NCBI GenBank assembly: GCA_903838565.1
Contig: CAILZB010000120.1
Coordinates: 1-48,706, forward strand
Length of the DNA: 48,706 nucleotides
Source: an uncultured beta proteobacterium
GTDB lineage: Bacteria > Pseudomonadota > Gammaproteobacteria > Burkholderiales > Burkholderiaceae_C
Direction of reading: 5' to 3'
In this document: positions 1 to 8,253 of the stretch, piece after piece
How positions within the stretch are numbered: position 1 is the first letter of the stretch
How the letters are laid out: the number at the start of each line of letters is the position of its first letter
Position numbers and translations under genes: made by a program
The notes under the pieces: generated by a model
The model's database searches: none
The model's input: only the letters and a program-made list of their open reading frames with translations
What the model was told of the DNA's origin: nothing

Positions 1-196
1 ACCAGGCCTGCAGGCGCAACCCCGTATCCGGACGCGCTTGCACGGTGGCCAGAAACTGCTCGATGCGCGTCATCGTCGCCGCCACGGATGTGCAGTCACC
101 GCGCAGCCAGACAAAGAGGGCGATCAGCCAAAGGTGCCGTTGCACCAGCTCCGCCTCGGGGTCCAGCGCGTCCAGAAGTGTCGGTAAGTCGTGCAT
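1..196 (-). CDS. Site-specific recombinase (Gcr-type), N-terminal fragment
   Basis: The first 65 codons of a leftward gene whose remainder lies beyond the left edge. The ATG at 196 opens a frame starting MHDLPTLLDALDPEAELVQR and continuing through HLWLIALFVWLRG, which matches my memory of the N-terminus of the large, poorly characterised 'site-specific recombinase (Gcr)' proteins found in many betaproteobacteria. Seen: an uninterrupted frame to the edge with normal high-GC third-position bias. The ribosome binding site is weak. Inferred: family membership from the N-terminus only. No catalytic region is in the window, so activity cannot be judged. Confidence 0.6.
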   Translation of the reverse strand, partial: MHDLPTLLDALDPEAELVQRHLWLIALFVWLRGDCTSVAATMTRIEQFLATVQARPDTGLRLQAW

Positions 197-607
197 GGGT
201 GTTCAGGGTTATCGAAAGGAATCAAGCGAGTCCGCGCAAGCAGGGTCGCGAAGACAACCGTGGGGCGCGTGGCACGCCTGTGTGACAGCGCATCAGCGCG
301 GTCTGTATCCGACCGGCTTGCAGTCAGTGGATGAATGGCGACGAAGGCTTTCGCGCTTCGCCGCCGCGCACTGGCCAGTCTCTGCGCATTTCAGTTGCTG
401 CACCGTGTGCTGGCGCACACAGGCGATGCCGTCGCCGCTACTGCCATCGGGCAGCGGGTCGGCGAATGCTGCAAAAGAGTGGGGACGGTGGCGTGGCTGC
501 TGTCAGCGCGGCGACGCACCCCGGAAAAGCGCCCTGGGGCCTTGCGTCTCAGCGCAGGATCCGGCGCGTGCTTCATGCCCCAACTTGAACCCGCTTCGGC
601 TGCTGGC
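197..607. other. Intergenic region with no supported gene
   Basis: About 410 bases between the recombinase start and the diguanylate cyclase stop. Open frames exist on both strands, but their translations are rich in Arg, Cys and Ser, have no recognisable motif and no convincing ribosome binding site. It presumably holds the recombinase promoter. I see no RNA gene or clear repeat. Confidence 0.5.
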
Positions 608-1828
608 TCAGGATGCTGCAACAAATGTGTTGCGCCCTTGTGACTTGGCCTGGTAAAGCGCCGTGTCGATTCGCCGCAACCATTCGGCTTGGTCTTCGCT
701 GGGCAGCAATTCGGCCACACCGAACGATGCCGGCAGGAAGACGGGGCAACCGCTGTCGGTGTTGATGGAGGTGTCCGCCAGCACCTGACGCAGTCTCTCG
801 GTCATCACCATCGCAGCGCTCAGCTCGGTCATGGGGAGGAGCACGAGAAACTCCTCGCCACCCACCCGTGCCAGCATGTCTCCTTCACGCAAGCTGCCCC
901 CCACGGAGCGGACCACCTCCTGCAGGGCGCGGTCTCCCGTGGCATGCCCGTGGGTGTCATTGATCACCTTGAAATGGTCCAGGTCAAACATGACTGCACT
1001 GAGCGGCGCGCCATTGCGCTGTCGCATGGCGGCAAATCGATCGATCTGCTCGAAAATATAGCGTCGGCTGTATGCGCCGGTCAGCTGGTCGTGGCTCACC
1101 AGCGTCTTGAGTTGACCCAGCGCCGCAGCAAGATCGGCATTCTTTTCCTCCTTCTGCGCGCTCGCCAACTGGAGTTCTGCACTGGCCTTGGACAGCAGTT
1201 CCAACAGACTCTTGTTACGCAAGGCGCTGTCGAGTTCCCGGCCCAGTTCTCGGTGCAGGTCACGTGCGGTCCATGCCTGCACCGAAGCCATGGCCAGCCA
1301 GCCCAAGCCCACTTCCAGCGCGATCGGGTTATCCACCCAAATCAGTTGCAGCAGCGGGGGGAGCAGTATGCCCAGAGTGAACAGCAAGGTCGCCGTGCGC
1401 TGTGGCGCCATGGTCACCATGCAGATGCCCGACACCCCGACCAGCACGCACAGCATCGCCACATAAAAAAGCATCTGGCCCTCAGCCCAGACGAACCACA
1501 CGGCACTTCCCCAGCCCAGACCCACCAGTCCGGAGATGGCCAGTTGTGCCCGCAGCCAGGGGTCGGTGCGCAGGCCCTGGACAAGGCAGCGCTGATAACG
1601 GTAACCCACGAACAGAATCATCAGCTCAATCACCGTCATGCCAAACGACCAGACCAGCGCTGGCGGCCATCCTGCGACAGAGTAGATGAGCCATCCGGCG
1701 ATCGCGAGTCCGGGCGGTGCCGCCAGTGCGCTGTCGGCCAGACGCTCGACAAAAACACGCGCCATCTCCGACCGCACTTTTCCGGCGATCAGCGCTGCGT
1801 CCACGGCGGTCCGGTTCATGTCGTTCAT
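608..1828 (-). CDS. Membrane-bound diguanylate cyclase (GGDEF domain)
   Basis: Predicted to make cyclic di-GMP from two GTP at the inner membrane. The ATG at 1828 (MNDMNRTAVD) gives 406 residues; an upstream ATG at 1900 adds 24 Arg-rich residues unlike a signal sequence. Roughly residues 35-190 form about six hydrophobic segments of no sensor family I can name. A helical linker (190-240) leads into the GGDEF domain from about 245 to the end. The active-site motif is GGEEF at about 323-327, preceded by the inhibitory-site pattern RxxD (REGD) five residues upstream, so product inhibition is expected. DQLTGAYSRR and FDLDHFKVIND are also intact. No EAL domain. The gene is flanked by spacers of over 350 bases and seems monocistronic. 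Confidence 0.93.
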   Translation of the reverse strand: MNDMNRTAVDAALIAGKVRSEMARVFVERLADSALAAPPGLAIAGWLIYSVAGWPPALVWSFGMTVIELMILFVGYRYQRCLVQGLRTDPWLRAQLAISGLVGLGWGSAVWFVWAEGQMLFYVAMLCVLVGVSGICMVTMAPQRTATLLFTLGILLPPLLQLIWVDNPIALEVGLGWLAMASVQAWTARDLHRELGRELDSALRNKSLLELLSKASAELQLASAQKEEKNADLAAALGQLKTLVSHDQLTGAYSRRYIFEQIDRFAAMRQRNGAPLSAVMFDLDHFKVINDTHGHATGDRALQEVVRSVGGSLREGDMLARVGGEEFLVLLPMTELSAAMVMTERLRQVLADTSINTDSGCPVFLPASFGVAELLPSEDQAEWLRRIDTALYQAKSQGRNTFVAAS

Positions 1829-2195
1829 GGTTCTGTGTCGCCTTGGAAAGCCATGGCCCATTCTAGACTTGCAAGGTCTTGCGTGCCGGCTCCGTCGCAT
1901 GCCATGAGGCCGGAGCCAGGGTGGAAATCGGCGACCAGGATGAATTCGAAATTTCCCGGGGTGAACCAGGTGAATGCAAATCGCGAAGATGCCGTCGCGC
2001 GCCCGATGCGGGCACCATCGGACGCATCACTTCATCGCTGAGGCTTTTGCCATGGGGCAAGAAACGCGTTGGACATCGACGGCGTGTTCCCGCCTGGCTT
2101 GGCTCCCGCCTGTATGCCATCGCTGTCTCGCCAAGGCCAGGGATCCTCAGGCCGGGCGGCACGGTCTCAGGACTTTCTTTCGGGTTGAGCTGTCG
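1829..2195. other. Intergenic region with no supported gene
   Basis: About 370 bases between the cyclase start and the stop of the small leftward gene. It probably carries the cyclase promoter and the 3' end of the small transcript. Open frames on both strands lack motifs and ribosome binding sites. No strong terminator hairpin followed by a T-run was found. Confidence 0.45.
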
Positions 2196-2354
2196 TTATT
2201 TCGCGGGCGCTTCGCCACGGGGGGCGAGCGGTTTCTTTTGATTGAACTTGGCCGCACCTTGCGCCAACTTGCGCTTGCGTTCCTGGTTCAGCCGTTCAAG
2301 TTCCGCGTGGTTGCTTTTCTTCATGTTGGGATCTTTGCCGAATACGCCTGCCAT
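2196..2354 (-). CDS. Small basic protein of unknown function (52 residues)
   Basis: The frame starts MAGVFGKDPNMKKSNHAELE, runs through a Lys/Arg/Gln-rich helix (about 16-36, ending near RKRKLAQGAAKF) and ends in a Pro/Gly-rich tail before TAA. A good ribosome binding site, AAAGGAG, sits 8 bases before the ATG on the minus strand, which together with codon bias argues for a real gene. There is no signal peptide, membrane segment or cysteine. The charged amphipathic composition would suit a nucleic-acid- or ribosome-associated protein, but this is inference. It stands alone between the cyclase and a divergent cupin gene. I do not recognise a named family. Confidence 0.68.
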   Translation of the reverse strand: MAGVFGKDPNMKKSNHAELERLNQERKRKLAQGAAKFNQKKPLAPRGEAPAK

Positions 2355-2628
2355 GGTGTTGACTCCTTTGGTTCAGTCTAACTGATGGCGCGCAACGCGA
2401 GCCACACCGGGAAGTCCTGGTCCTGACCCACCCGACGAAGGGATTCCCGCAGACTGATTGGACTATTGACCCTGTTCGGGTGTCAACCAACTTTGCCTGC
2501 ATCGCCCACTTCTGAATTAATGATGCCAAAGTTCAACTCGCGCCGAGAATGATCGCCGATATTGCTCGAGCAAAGCGCCGGCGCAGCCGTAAATAGGATC
2601 CGATGTAAAAAAACAAAAGGTGAAACCA

Positions 2629-3072
2629 ATGCAACGCGATGTCATCATCACGAACAGCACGCAAATTACCCCTCGCGAGGTCTTTGGTGAAAAAATCACC
2701 ATCCTCGCCAACCACGGTCAAACCGGAAGTTATGAGGTCTATGTGCACGACGCGCCAGAGGGCGTCGGTCCTCCATTGCACAAACATCCGTGGGACGAGG
2801 CGTTCTATGTCGTCAGTGGCGCGGTTGACTTTGTTTGCGGTGATTTGGCAAAGACGGTCGAAGAGGGTGGTTTTGTCCACGTTCCGGCGGGTACCCTGCA
2901 CACCTTCCGTTACGCCAGCCCAACCGCTCGGGTGCTGGGAATCACGTCCGGAAACGGCGCTGCCGCGATGTTCACCGCAGTGGACAGCGAGTGCGGCGGG
3001 ACCCCCGACCTTGACCAAGCCATCGCCGTGCTCAAGCGTCACGATGTTGAAGTCGCCATTCAGCCGGGTTAG
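2629..3072 (+). CDS. Cupin-domain protein
   Basis: A 147-residue single-domain cupin. The conserved His-rich strand PPLHKHPWDEAFYVVSG (about 47-63) matches cupin motif 1 (G-X5-HXH-X3,4-E-X6-G), and VHVPAGTLHTFRYAS (about 84-98) matches motif 2 (G-X5-PXG-X2-H), so two His, a Glu and a third His could bind one metal. ATG 2629 is preferred over the in-frame GTG at 2620 because AAGGTG lies 6 bases before it. Small cupins range from dioxygenases to sugar isomerases and sensors, so the substrate is unknown. A hemerythrin-like gene follows after 102 bases on the same strand, possibly in one transcript. Confidence 0.85.
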   Translation: MQRDVIITNSTQITPREVFGEKITILANHGQTGSYEVYVHDAPEGVGPPLHKHPWDEAFYVVSGAVDFVCGDLAKTVEEGGFVHVPAGTLHTFRYASPTARVLGITSGNGAAAMFTAVDSECGGTPDLDQAIAVLKRHDVEVAIQPG

Positions 3073-3174
3073 TTGGGTGAGAGCCGCAAGATCAAGCTGC
3101 ACGGGACAGGTTCAGACACCGAGTTTCGCCCTTGGACGCCGCTTCTTCTCACCATCAACCTTGGAGCACGCAAA

Positions 3175-3903
3175 GTGATCAAGCCACGACAGCAATATCC
3201 GGACTGGTTGTATCGCGCACTGCCACTGATGTATTTATTCGCCGGGTTGCTGGTGATGGTCTCGATCTCCAACACGATGACATTCTTCAGCGGTCTGGCG
3301 TTGATTCTGGCAGGAGTCATGGTATGCGTCTTCCGCTATATTTATCGCCGACCATTCAATGCCAGTTCAGGGTATATCAATGTGCCTGATTGGTCGCAGG
3401 GCGATTTGCCGCGTGACGGGCACTTCCAGATTTCATGGCGCAGCATGTTCGATAAAAAGAGCCCGGTTCTTGCCGCCAAGCATCGGCGACTTTTCGGATT
3501 GGGACACGAACTCGTGAACGCGGTTTTGCTGAAGAAATCAAATGCCGATGTGGAGCTGATGTTCAATCGATTTATCGACCACATGGCGGATTATTTTCAC
3601 GACCAGAAAGTCGCCATGGCCCAGGCCAAGAGTCCCCATTACAAGTTGATCCGGCGCGAGCACCGCGCCTTGCTGAAAAAGGCGGAAGAAATGCGTCGGC
3701 GTCTTCACGAGAACGATCTGACGGCACGTGAATTGCTCGGCTTTGTGACGTTCGACGTCATCGTCGAGCACCTTCTGAAGGAGGAGTTGAAATTCGTGAC
3801 GCTGGGAATGAAGTTCAACGAACGTCGGGCCGTGTCCCGTGACAGCGAACCCATGGAGCTCAGCGCAGAGCCCGAGCGCGGCACATCGCTGTCTCGGGCC
3901 TGA
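3175..3903 (+). CDS. Membrane-anchored hemerythrin-like protein with altered ligand pattern
   Basis: A 242-residue protein. The GTG at 3175 follows TTGGAGCA at a good distance; the longer frame from 3073 begins at a TTG directly after the cupin stop and lacks a ribosome site. Two membrane segments (about 13-31 and 35-55) are followed by a cytoplasmic domain. It resembles bacteriohemerythrins: a Trp then AKHRRLFGLGHELVNA (H103), FIDHMADYFHDQKVAM (H136, H142), SPHYKLIRREH (H155, H163) and VIVEHLLKEE (H199, E204). Known hemerythrins bind O2 at a di-iron site with His-Glu-His-His-His-Asp. Here the Glu four residues after the second His is absent, the middle His pair is eight rather than four apart, and the last acid is Glu. 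Iron binding is therefore uncertain; an oxygen or redox sensor is one guess. Confidence 0.6.
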   Translation: MIKPRQQYPDWLYRALPLMYLFAGLLVMVSISNTMTFFSGLALILAGVMVCVFRYIYRRPFNASSGYINVPDWSQGDLPRDGHFQISWRSMFDKKSPVLAAKHRRLFGLGHELVNAVLLKKSNADVELMFNRFIDHMADYFHDQKVAMAQAKSPHYKLIRREHRALLKKAEEMRRRLHENDLTARELLGFVTFDVIVEHLLKEELKFVTLGMKFNERRAVSRDSEPMELSAEPERGTSLSRA

Positions 3904-4008
3904 GATCGCGTCTGCGTCACGCCCGACTTGGCGCCCGCCAAGGGCCGCAGAGCCAGCGTAGGTCTTATCTTCTGAGGTGCCGAAACGTCTGGCAGGTCGT
4001 TGATCTGC

Positions 4009-4014
4009 CATAGT
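4009..4014 (+). promoter_or_regulatory. Candidate -10 hexamer (CATAGT) for a near-leaderless transcript
   Basis: CATAGT lies six bases before the ABC ATPase ATG at 4021, so transcription would start at or next to the start codon. No Shine-Dalgarno sequence is visible before this ATG, which fits. The -35 region is not convincing. A TGGCAG/CTGCCA inverted repeat (3990-4010) overlaps the site. Confidence 0.3.
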
Positions 4015-4020
4015 AGCGCC

Positions 4021-4674
4021 ATGCTCGAAATTGAAAATCTGTCCCGCCATTTCGGCAGCCGCTGCGTGCTGCGAAACCTGTCGCTGCGCCTGCAGCCCGG
4101 CGAATACATTGCGATCGTCGGCGAGTCGGGCGTGGGCAAGTCGACGCTGCTCAACCTCATCGCCGGTCTGGAGCGGCCGGATGGTGGCCGATTGACCCTC
4201 GATGGCGTCGACTACTCGACACTGGATGATGACGCCCTCACGCAGGTGCGCCGCGAGAAGATGGGTTTCGTCTTTCAGGCCTTTCACGTGCTGCCGCATC
4301 TGACCGTAGGCCAGAACGTGGCGCTGCCCCTTTGGCTGCAGGGCATGAAGAGCCAGGAGGCCGAGGGACCGGCCCAGCAGTTGCTGGACGCCGTGGGCCT
4401 GGGCGAGCGCAGCGCGAGTTGGCCGCGCGAACTCTCCGGTGGCGAAATGCAGCGCGTGGCGATTGCCCGAGCGCTGGTGCATCGCCCGTCCCTCGTGCTC
4501 GCCGACGAGCCCACCGGCAATCTGGATCCCGCCAATGGCGCCAAGGTGCTGCGCCTGCTCGGCGAGCGCGTGCGCGAGGCCGGCGCCATCGGCATCCTGG
4601 TCACGCACTCGCTGGAGGCCGCAGCCACCGCGGACCGGATCCTTCACCTCACGGCCGAGGGCTTGGTCACGTGA
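4021..4674 (+). CDS. ABC transporter ATP-binding protein (LolD/MacB-type)
   Basis: The 217-residue nucleotide-binding subunit of an FtsX-type transporter, acting on the cytoplasmic face of the inner membrane. Walker A GESGVGKST (34-42), signature [15 protein letters not shown], Walker B LVLADEPTGNLD and H-loop TH are all intact, and the short loops are typical of the lipoprotein-release/macrolide-export group. ATG 4021 starts at the conserved MLEIENLSRHFG; the earlier ATG at 4000 adds seven unlikely residues. Its stop overlaps the permease start (GTGA at 4671). With the permease and the AttH-like protein it resembles attEFGH-type operons. The substrate is unknown; a lipid- or envelope-related role is inference. 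Confidence 0.93.
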   Translation: MLEIENLSRHFGSRCVLRNLSLRLQPGEYIAIVGESGVGKSTLLNLIAGLERPDGGRLTLDGVDYSTLDDDALTQVRREKMGFVFQAFHVLPHLTVGQNVALPLWLQGMKSQEAEGPAQQLLDAVGLGERSASWPRELSGGEMQRVAIARALVHRPSLVLADEPTGNLDPANGAKVLRLLGERVREAGAIGILVTHSLEAAATADRILHLTAEGLVT

Positions 4675-7160
4675 GCATGGCGCGGGTGTTCCTGGGGTCG
4701 CTGGCCAAGCGCCGTGTGGCCACGCTGTTTTCCACCACGGCGATCGTGCTCGGTGTGTCGCTGGGCATGGCTGTCCAGGCCGTGCATGAATCTGCCTTGT
4801 CCGAGTTCGGCCGCGGTCTGCGCTCCCTTGCCGGCGACGCTGATCTGTGGGTTGTCGGACCAAGAGGCGGGTTTGACGAGAGCCTGTACGCGCAACTGGC
4901 GCTGCGCCCGGAGGTGCAGGACATCAGTGCCGTGGTCGAGGTCGATGTCCGGCTCGCAGGGCGGCAGGAAGCGCTGCAGTTGCTCGGCGTCGATGTGTTC
5001 GCGCTGGCGGGTGTCACGCCCGCTCTGATGCCGAACCCCGGTGCGGGCGAGGACCGTCTGGCCACGCTGTCGGGCGAGGCCATCTTCCTGAGCCGTGCGG
5101 CGCTCCCGGCCCTGGGCCTGAAAGTGGGAGATGTGCTGCAGCTGCCGGCGGGCGAGCGCCTGCTGAATTTGCGCATCGCCGGGGACATCCCCGGGTCCGC
5201 GGCCAACAGCCGGCTGGCGGTGATGGATATCGCCGCCGTTCAGGCCTATTTTGGCAAGCTGGGCCGGTTGACGCGAATTGACTTGCGCCTGCGCGAGGGC
5301 TTGGCGCCCGAGGCGGCCAGCCAGGCGCTGCGGTCCATCCTTCCTGCGGGCGTGCAGATCGAGGAGCCGCAGGCAGCCGTGGACCAGACCGCGAACCTGT
5401 CACGCGCCTACCGTGTGAATCTGACCCTGCTGGCCGCGATGGCGCTGCTCACGGGCGGATTTCTGGTGTTCTCCGCCCAGGCACTTTCCGTCGTGCGCCG
5501 GCGCACCGAGTTCGCTTTCCTGCGTGCCATCGGTTTGCCGCGGCGCGCCTTGCTGGCGTGGCTGCTGGGCGAAGGCGCCGTGGTCGGACTGGTGGGCGGC
5601 GTGCTGGGCGTGCTGCTGGGGCACGCCTTGGCCTGGGGTGCGCTGGCGCTGCTGGGCGGCGACCTGGGCGCCGGGTTCTTCTCCGGGAGCAGGCCTCAGT
5701 TGCAGTTTCAACCGTGGATGAGCGCTGCCTACCTGGCGCTCGGCGTGATCGCAGGCCTGGCCGGCGCCTATCTGCCGGCACGTGAGGCGGCCACCGTGGC
5801 GCCGGCACAGGCCTTGAAGGCCGGTGATGAGCCGGTGCTGCTCAAAGGCCATGGCCGCCCGCTGGCGGGCCTGCTGGTGCTGCTGGCCAGCGTTCCTGCG
5901 TGTGCGATTGCGCCTGTCGCCGATCTGCCCGTGGGCGGTTATCTGGCCGTGGCCATGTTGTTGGCGGGCGGCGTCTTGCTGCTGCCGATCTTTGCCGCCG
6001 GTGTGGCGCGGCTGTTTCCGGCCAACGGACCGGTCTCCGCTCGCCTGGCGCTCGCGCGTTTGCGTGCAGCACCCGGTCATGCCGTGGTTGCTGCCGCCGG
6101 CGTGATGACCAGCGTGGCTTTGGCGGCTGCCATGGCGATCATGGTGACGTCCTTTCGCGGCTCGGTGGAGCAGTGGCTGGGGCAGGTGCTTCCTGCCGAT
6201 CTCTATCTGCGATCGGGCCGCGGCAGCGGTGGCGCCACGCTGGACGCCGCGCTGCAGGCCAGGCTGGCGGCGGTGCCCGGAGTCGGACAGGTGAGCTTCA
6301 GCCGCTTCGACAGCCTGCGCCTGCCCGGCGGCCACGCACCGGTGGCGCTGATTGCCCGCCACGTCTCCCGCGATGGGCACGAGTTGCCGCTGGTGGGCAC
6401 GGCGCAGCCCACGGCTGAACCCGCGCTCTGGATCTCCGAGGCGATGCAGGATCTGTACGGCTGGCGCATCGGCCAGCAGGTGGAGATTCCGCTGGCCGGG
6501 CGTTTCGTGCGCTTCTTCGTGGCCGGCGTCTGGCGCGACTACGCGCGCCAGACCGGCTCGGTGTTGCTGGACCTGGACGACTACCGCCGCATCACCGGCG
6601 ACCCGCTGGCCAACGATGCGGCCATCACGCTGGCCGCGGGCGCCAGCGCAGCGCCGGTGGCGAAGGCGCTGGGTGCCCTGTCCGCCACGGGCGCGCTGGA
6701 GGTTTCCTATCCGGGTCAGATCCGGGCCATCAGCCTGCGCATCTTCGATCGAACCTTTGCCGTGACCTATCTGCTCGAAGCGGTGGCGGTGGTCATCGGA
6801 TTGGCGGGTGTGGCGGCCAGTTTTGCGGCGCTGGCTGCGACCCGGCGGCGTGAGTTCGGGATGTTGCGCCATCTGGGCCTGACGCGTCGCCAGATCGGCT
6901 GGATGCTGGCGCAGGAGGGCGGTCTGGCCGCCGGTGTTGGCGTGCTGGCCGGGATGGCAGCAGGCGGCGCGATCGGGCTGATTCTGATCGAGGTGGTGAA
7001 CCGGCAGAGCTTTCACTGGAGCATGGACCTGCACATTCCCTGGGCTTCACTGGCGGCGTTCGGCCTGGGCCTGATCGCGTTGGCGGCGCTGGCCGCCGTG
7101 GTTGCGGGACGGCAGGCGATGCAGCAGGACGCGGTGCTGGCCGTGCGGGACGACTGGTGA
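4671..7160 (+). CDS. FtsX-family ABC transporter permease
   Basis: An 829-residue inner-membrane permease. The GTG at 4671 overlaps the ATPase stop by four bases; an ATG at 4677 is equally possible. Layout: one membrane segment near residues 15-35, a large periplasmic domain (about 40-240), an FtsX bundle of three segments (about 250-390, with the coupling motif RTEFAFLRAIGLPRR), two central segments, a second extracytoplasmic domain, and a final FtsX bundle with REFGMLRHLGLTRRQIGWML. This is the duplicated FtsX architecture of LolCE/YbbP/AttFG-like proteins. Such proteins work mechanically on periplasmic or outer-leaflet substrates rather than making a classical channel (known for the family). 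Substrate unknown. Confidence 0.92.
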   Translation: MSMARVFLGSLAKRRVATLFSTTAIVLGVSLGMAVQAVHESALSEFGRGLRSLAGDADLWVVGPRGGFDESLYAQLALRPEVQDISAVVEVDVRLAGRQEALQLLGVDVFALAGVTPALMPNPGAGEDRLATLSGEAIFLSRAALPALGLKVGDVLQLPAGERLLNLRIAGDIPGSAANSRLAVMDIAAVQAYFGKLGRLTRIDLRLREGLAPEAASQALRSILPAGVQIEEPQAAVDQTANLSRAYRVNLTLLAAMALLTGGFLVFSAQALSVVRRRTEFAFLRAIGLPRRALLAWLLGEGAVVGLVGGVLGVLLGHALAWGALALLGGDLGAGFFSGSRPQLQFQPWMSAAYLALGVIAGLAGAYLPAREAATVAPAQALKAGDEPVLLKGHGRPLAGLLVLLASVPACAIAPVADLPVGGYLAVAMLLAGGVLLLPIFAAGVARLFPANGPVSARLALARLRAAPGHAVVAAAGVMTSVALAAAMAIMVTSFRGSVEQWLGQVLPADLYLRSGRGSGGATLDAALQARLAAVPGVGQVSFSRFDSLRLPGGHAPVALIARHVSRDGHELPLVGTAQPTAEPALWISEAMQDLYGWRIGQQVEIPLAGRFVRFFVAGVWRDYARQTGSVLLDLDDYRRITGDPLANDAAITLAAGASAAPVAKALGALSATGALEVSYPGQIRAISLRIFDRTFAVTYLLEAVAVVIGLAGVAASFAALAATRRREFGMLRHLGLTRRQIGWMLAQEGGLAAGVGVLAGMAAGGAIGLILIEVVNRQSFHWSMDLHIPWASLAAFGLGLIALAALAAVVAGRQAMQQDAVLAVRDDW

Positions 7161-8236
7161 TGCAGCGCCGCCACTTTCAGCTCGCGCTCGCCAGTCTGCT
7201 CGCCGGGAGCAGCCTGTCGTCCCGGGCGACCGATTTTGCCCCGGTTCTTCCCGGTCAAAGCCTGGTGTTCCCCGAAGACCATGGGGCGCACCCGCTGTTT
7301 CGCACCGAATGGTGGTACGTCACCGGCTGGCTCGACACGAGCGAAGGCGCCGCGCTCGGCTTCCAGTGCACGTTCTTTCGCGTACGCACCGGCATCGGTG
7401 AAGACAATCCCAGCGCCTTTGCGCCGCGCCAGTTGGTCATGGCGCATGCCGCCATTGCCGACCCCAAGCTGGGTCGATTGCGGCACGACCAGCGCGTCGC
7501 CAGAGCCGGTTTGGGTCGCGCTGGTTTCTCGCAAGGATTCACTCAAGTGTGGGTCGGCGACTGGCGCCTGGAGCAAGACGGTGATGCGTATCGCACGGCG
7601 GTCAACGGCCGCGATTTCGCCTATTCCTTGTCATTGCAACCCAAGGGCCCGCCGACGCTCAACGGCATTGCGGGCTTCAGCGCCAAGGGGCCGGACCCCC
7701 GCCACGCGAGCCACTACTACAGCCGGCCGCAGCTCGCGGTCAGCGGCACGGTGACCCTGTCAGGGCGCCACAGCCGCGTCACGGGACGTGCCTGGCTCGA
7801 TCACGAATGGTCGAGCTCGCTCATGCCGCCCGGCGCTCAGGGTTGGGACTGGGTTGGCCTGAACCTGGACGATGGCAGTGCCTTGATGGCCTTTCGCATG
7901 CGCAGCGTGCAGGGGCCGCCGATCTGGTCGGCCGCGACGATCAGTCTGGCCACGGGCCAGGCCCGCAGCCTGGTCCATGCCGATGTGGCGTTCGAGCCCC
8001 TGCGCTACTGGACCTCGAAGCGCACCGGGATCAGGTATCCGGTGGAATGGGCCCTGCGCATCGGTCCACGCCGCCTGCGCTTGAGCGCCCTGTTCGACGA
8101 TCAGGAACTGGACAGCCGCCGCAGCACCCGCGCCGTGTATTGGGAGGGTGCGGTCCGGGTGCTGGAAGGCGGTGCAGAGATCGGGCGCGGTTATCTCGAG
8201 TTGACGGGTTACGGCGAGCCCATCCGGGTCGGTTGA
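7160..8236 (+). CDS. AttH/CrtC-like lipocalin-family protein
   Basis: A 358-residue exported or membrane-linked protein, starting at the ATG that shares its first base with the permease stop (TGATG), so translation is coupled. It begins with a twin-Arg-like MQRRHFQLALASLLAGSSLS signal region and continues with the family hallmark FRTEWWYVTGWL, a central SHYYSRPQL, and GRAWLDHEWSSS before the second lipocalin-like domain. These motifs are shared by AttH of attachment loci and by carotenoid 1,2-hydratase CrtC. No carotenoid genes are nearby, and the ABC/FtsX neighbours favour the AttH group. Likely a periplasmic partner for a hydrophobic ligand moved by the transporter (inference). Confidence 0.88.
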   Translation: MQRRHFQLALASLLAGSSLSSRATDFAPVLPGQSLVFPEDHGAHPLFRTEWWYVTGWLDTSEGAALGFQCTFFRVRTGIGEDNPSAFAPRQLVMAHAAIADPKLGRLRHDQRVARAGLGRAGFSQGFTQVWVGDWRLEQDGDAYRTAVNGRDFAYSLSLQPKGPPTLNGIAGFSAKGPDPRHASHYYSRPQLAVSGTVTLSGRHSRVTGRAWLDHEWSSSLMPPGAQGWDWVGLNLDDGSALMAFRMRSVQGPPIWSAATISLATGQARSLVHADVAFEPLRYWTSKRTGIRYPVEWALRIGPRRLRLSALFDDQELDSRRSTRAVYWEGAVRVLEGGAEIGRGYLELTGYGEPIRVG

Positions 8237-8253
8237 AGTTCGCGGCGAGCCGC

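Noticed and set aside
45..656. Rightward 203-codon open frame
   Set aside because: It runs antisense through the recombinase fragment and has Arg/Ser/Cys-rich composition with no motif or ribosome site.
689..2041. Rightward 450-codon open frame opposite the cyclase
   Set aside because: It mirrors the GGDEF gene; the reverse-strand frame has the clear domain and normal codon bias.
1974..2381. Rightward 135-codon open frame
   Set aside because: No family or ribosome site; it is antisense to the 52-residue gene, which has both a good start context and codon bias.
2467..2488. TTGACCC...GGGTGTCAA hairpin-like sequence before the cupin gene
   Set aside because: Imperfect stem with a bulge, no T-run, no matching -10 at a good distance; not strong enough to call a terminator or operator.
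3538..4863. Leftward 441-codon open frame
   Set aside because: It covers two well-supported genes on the other strand; its composition is typical of a shadow frame.
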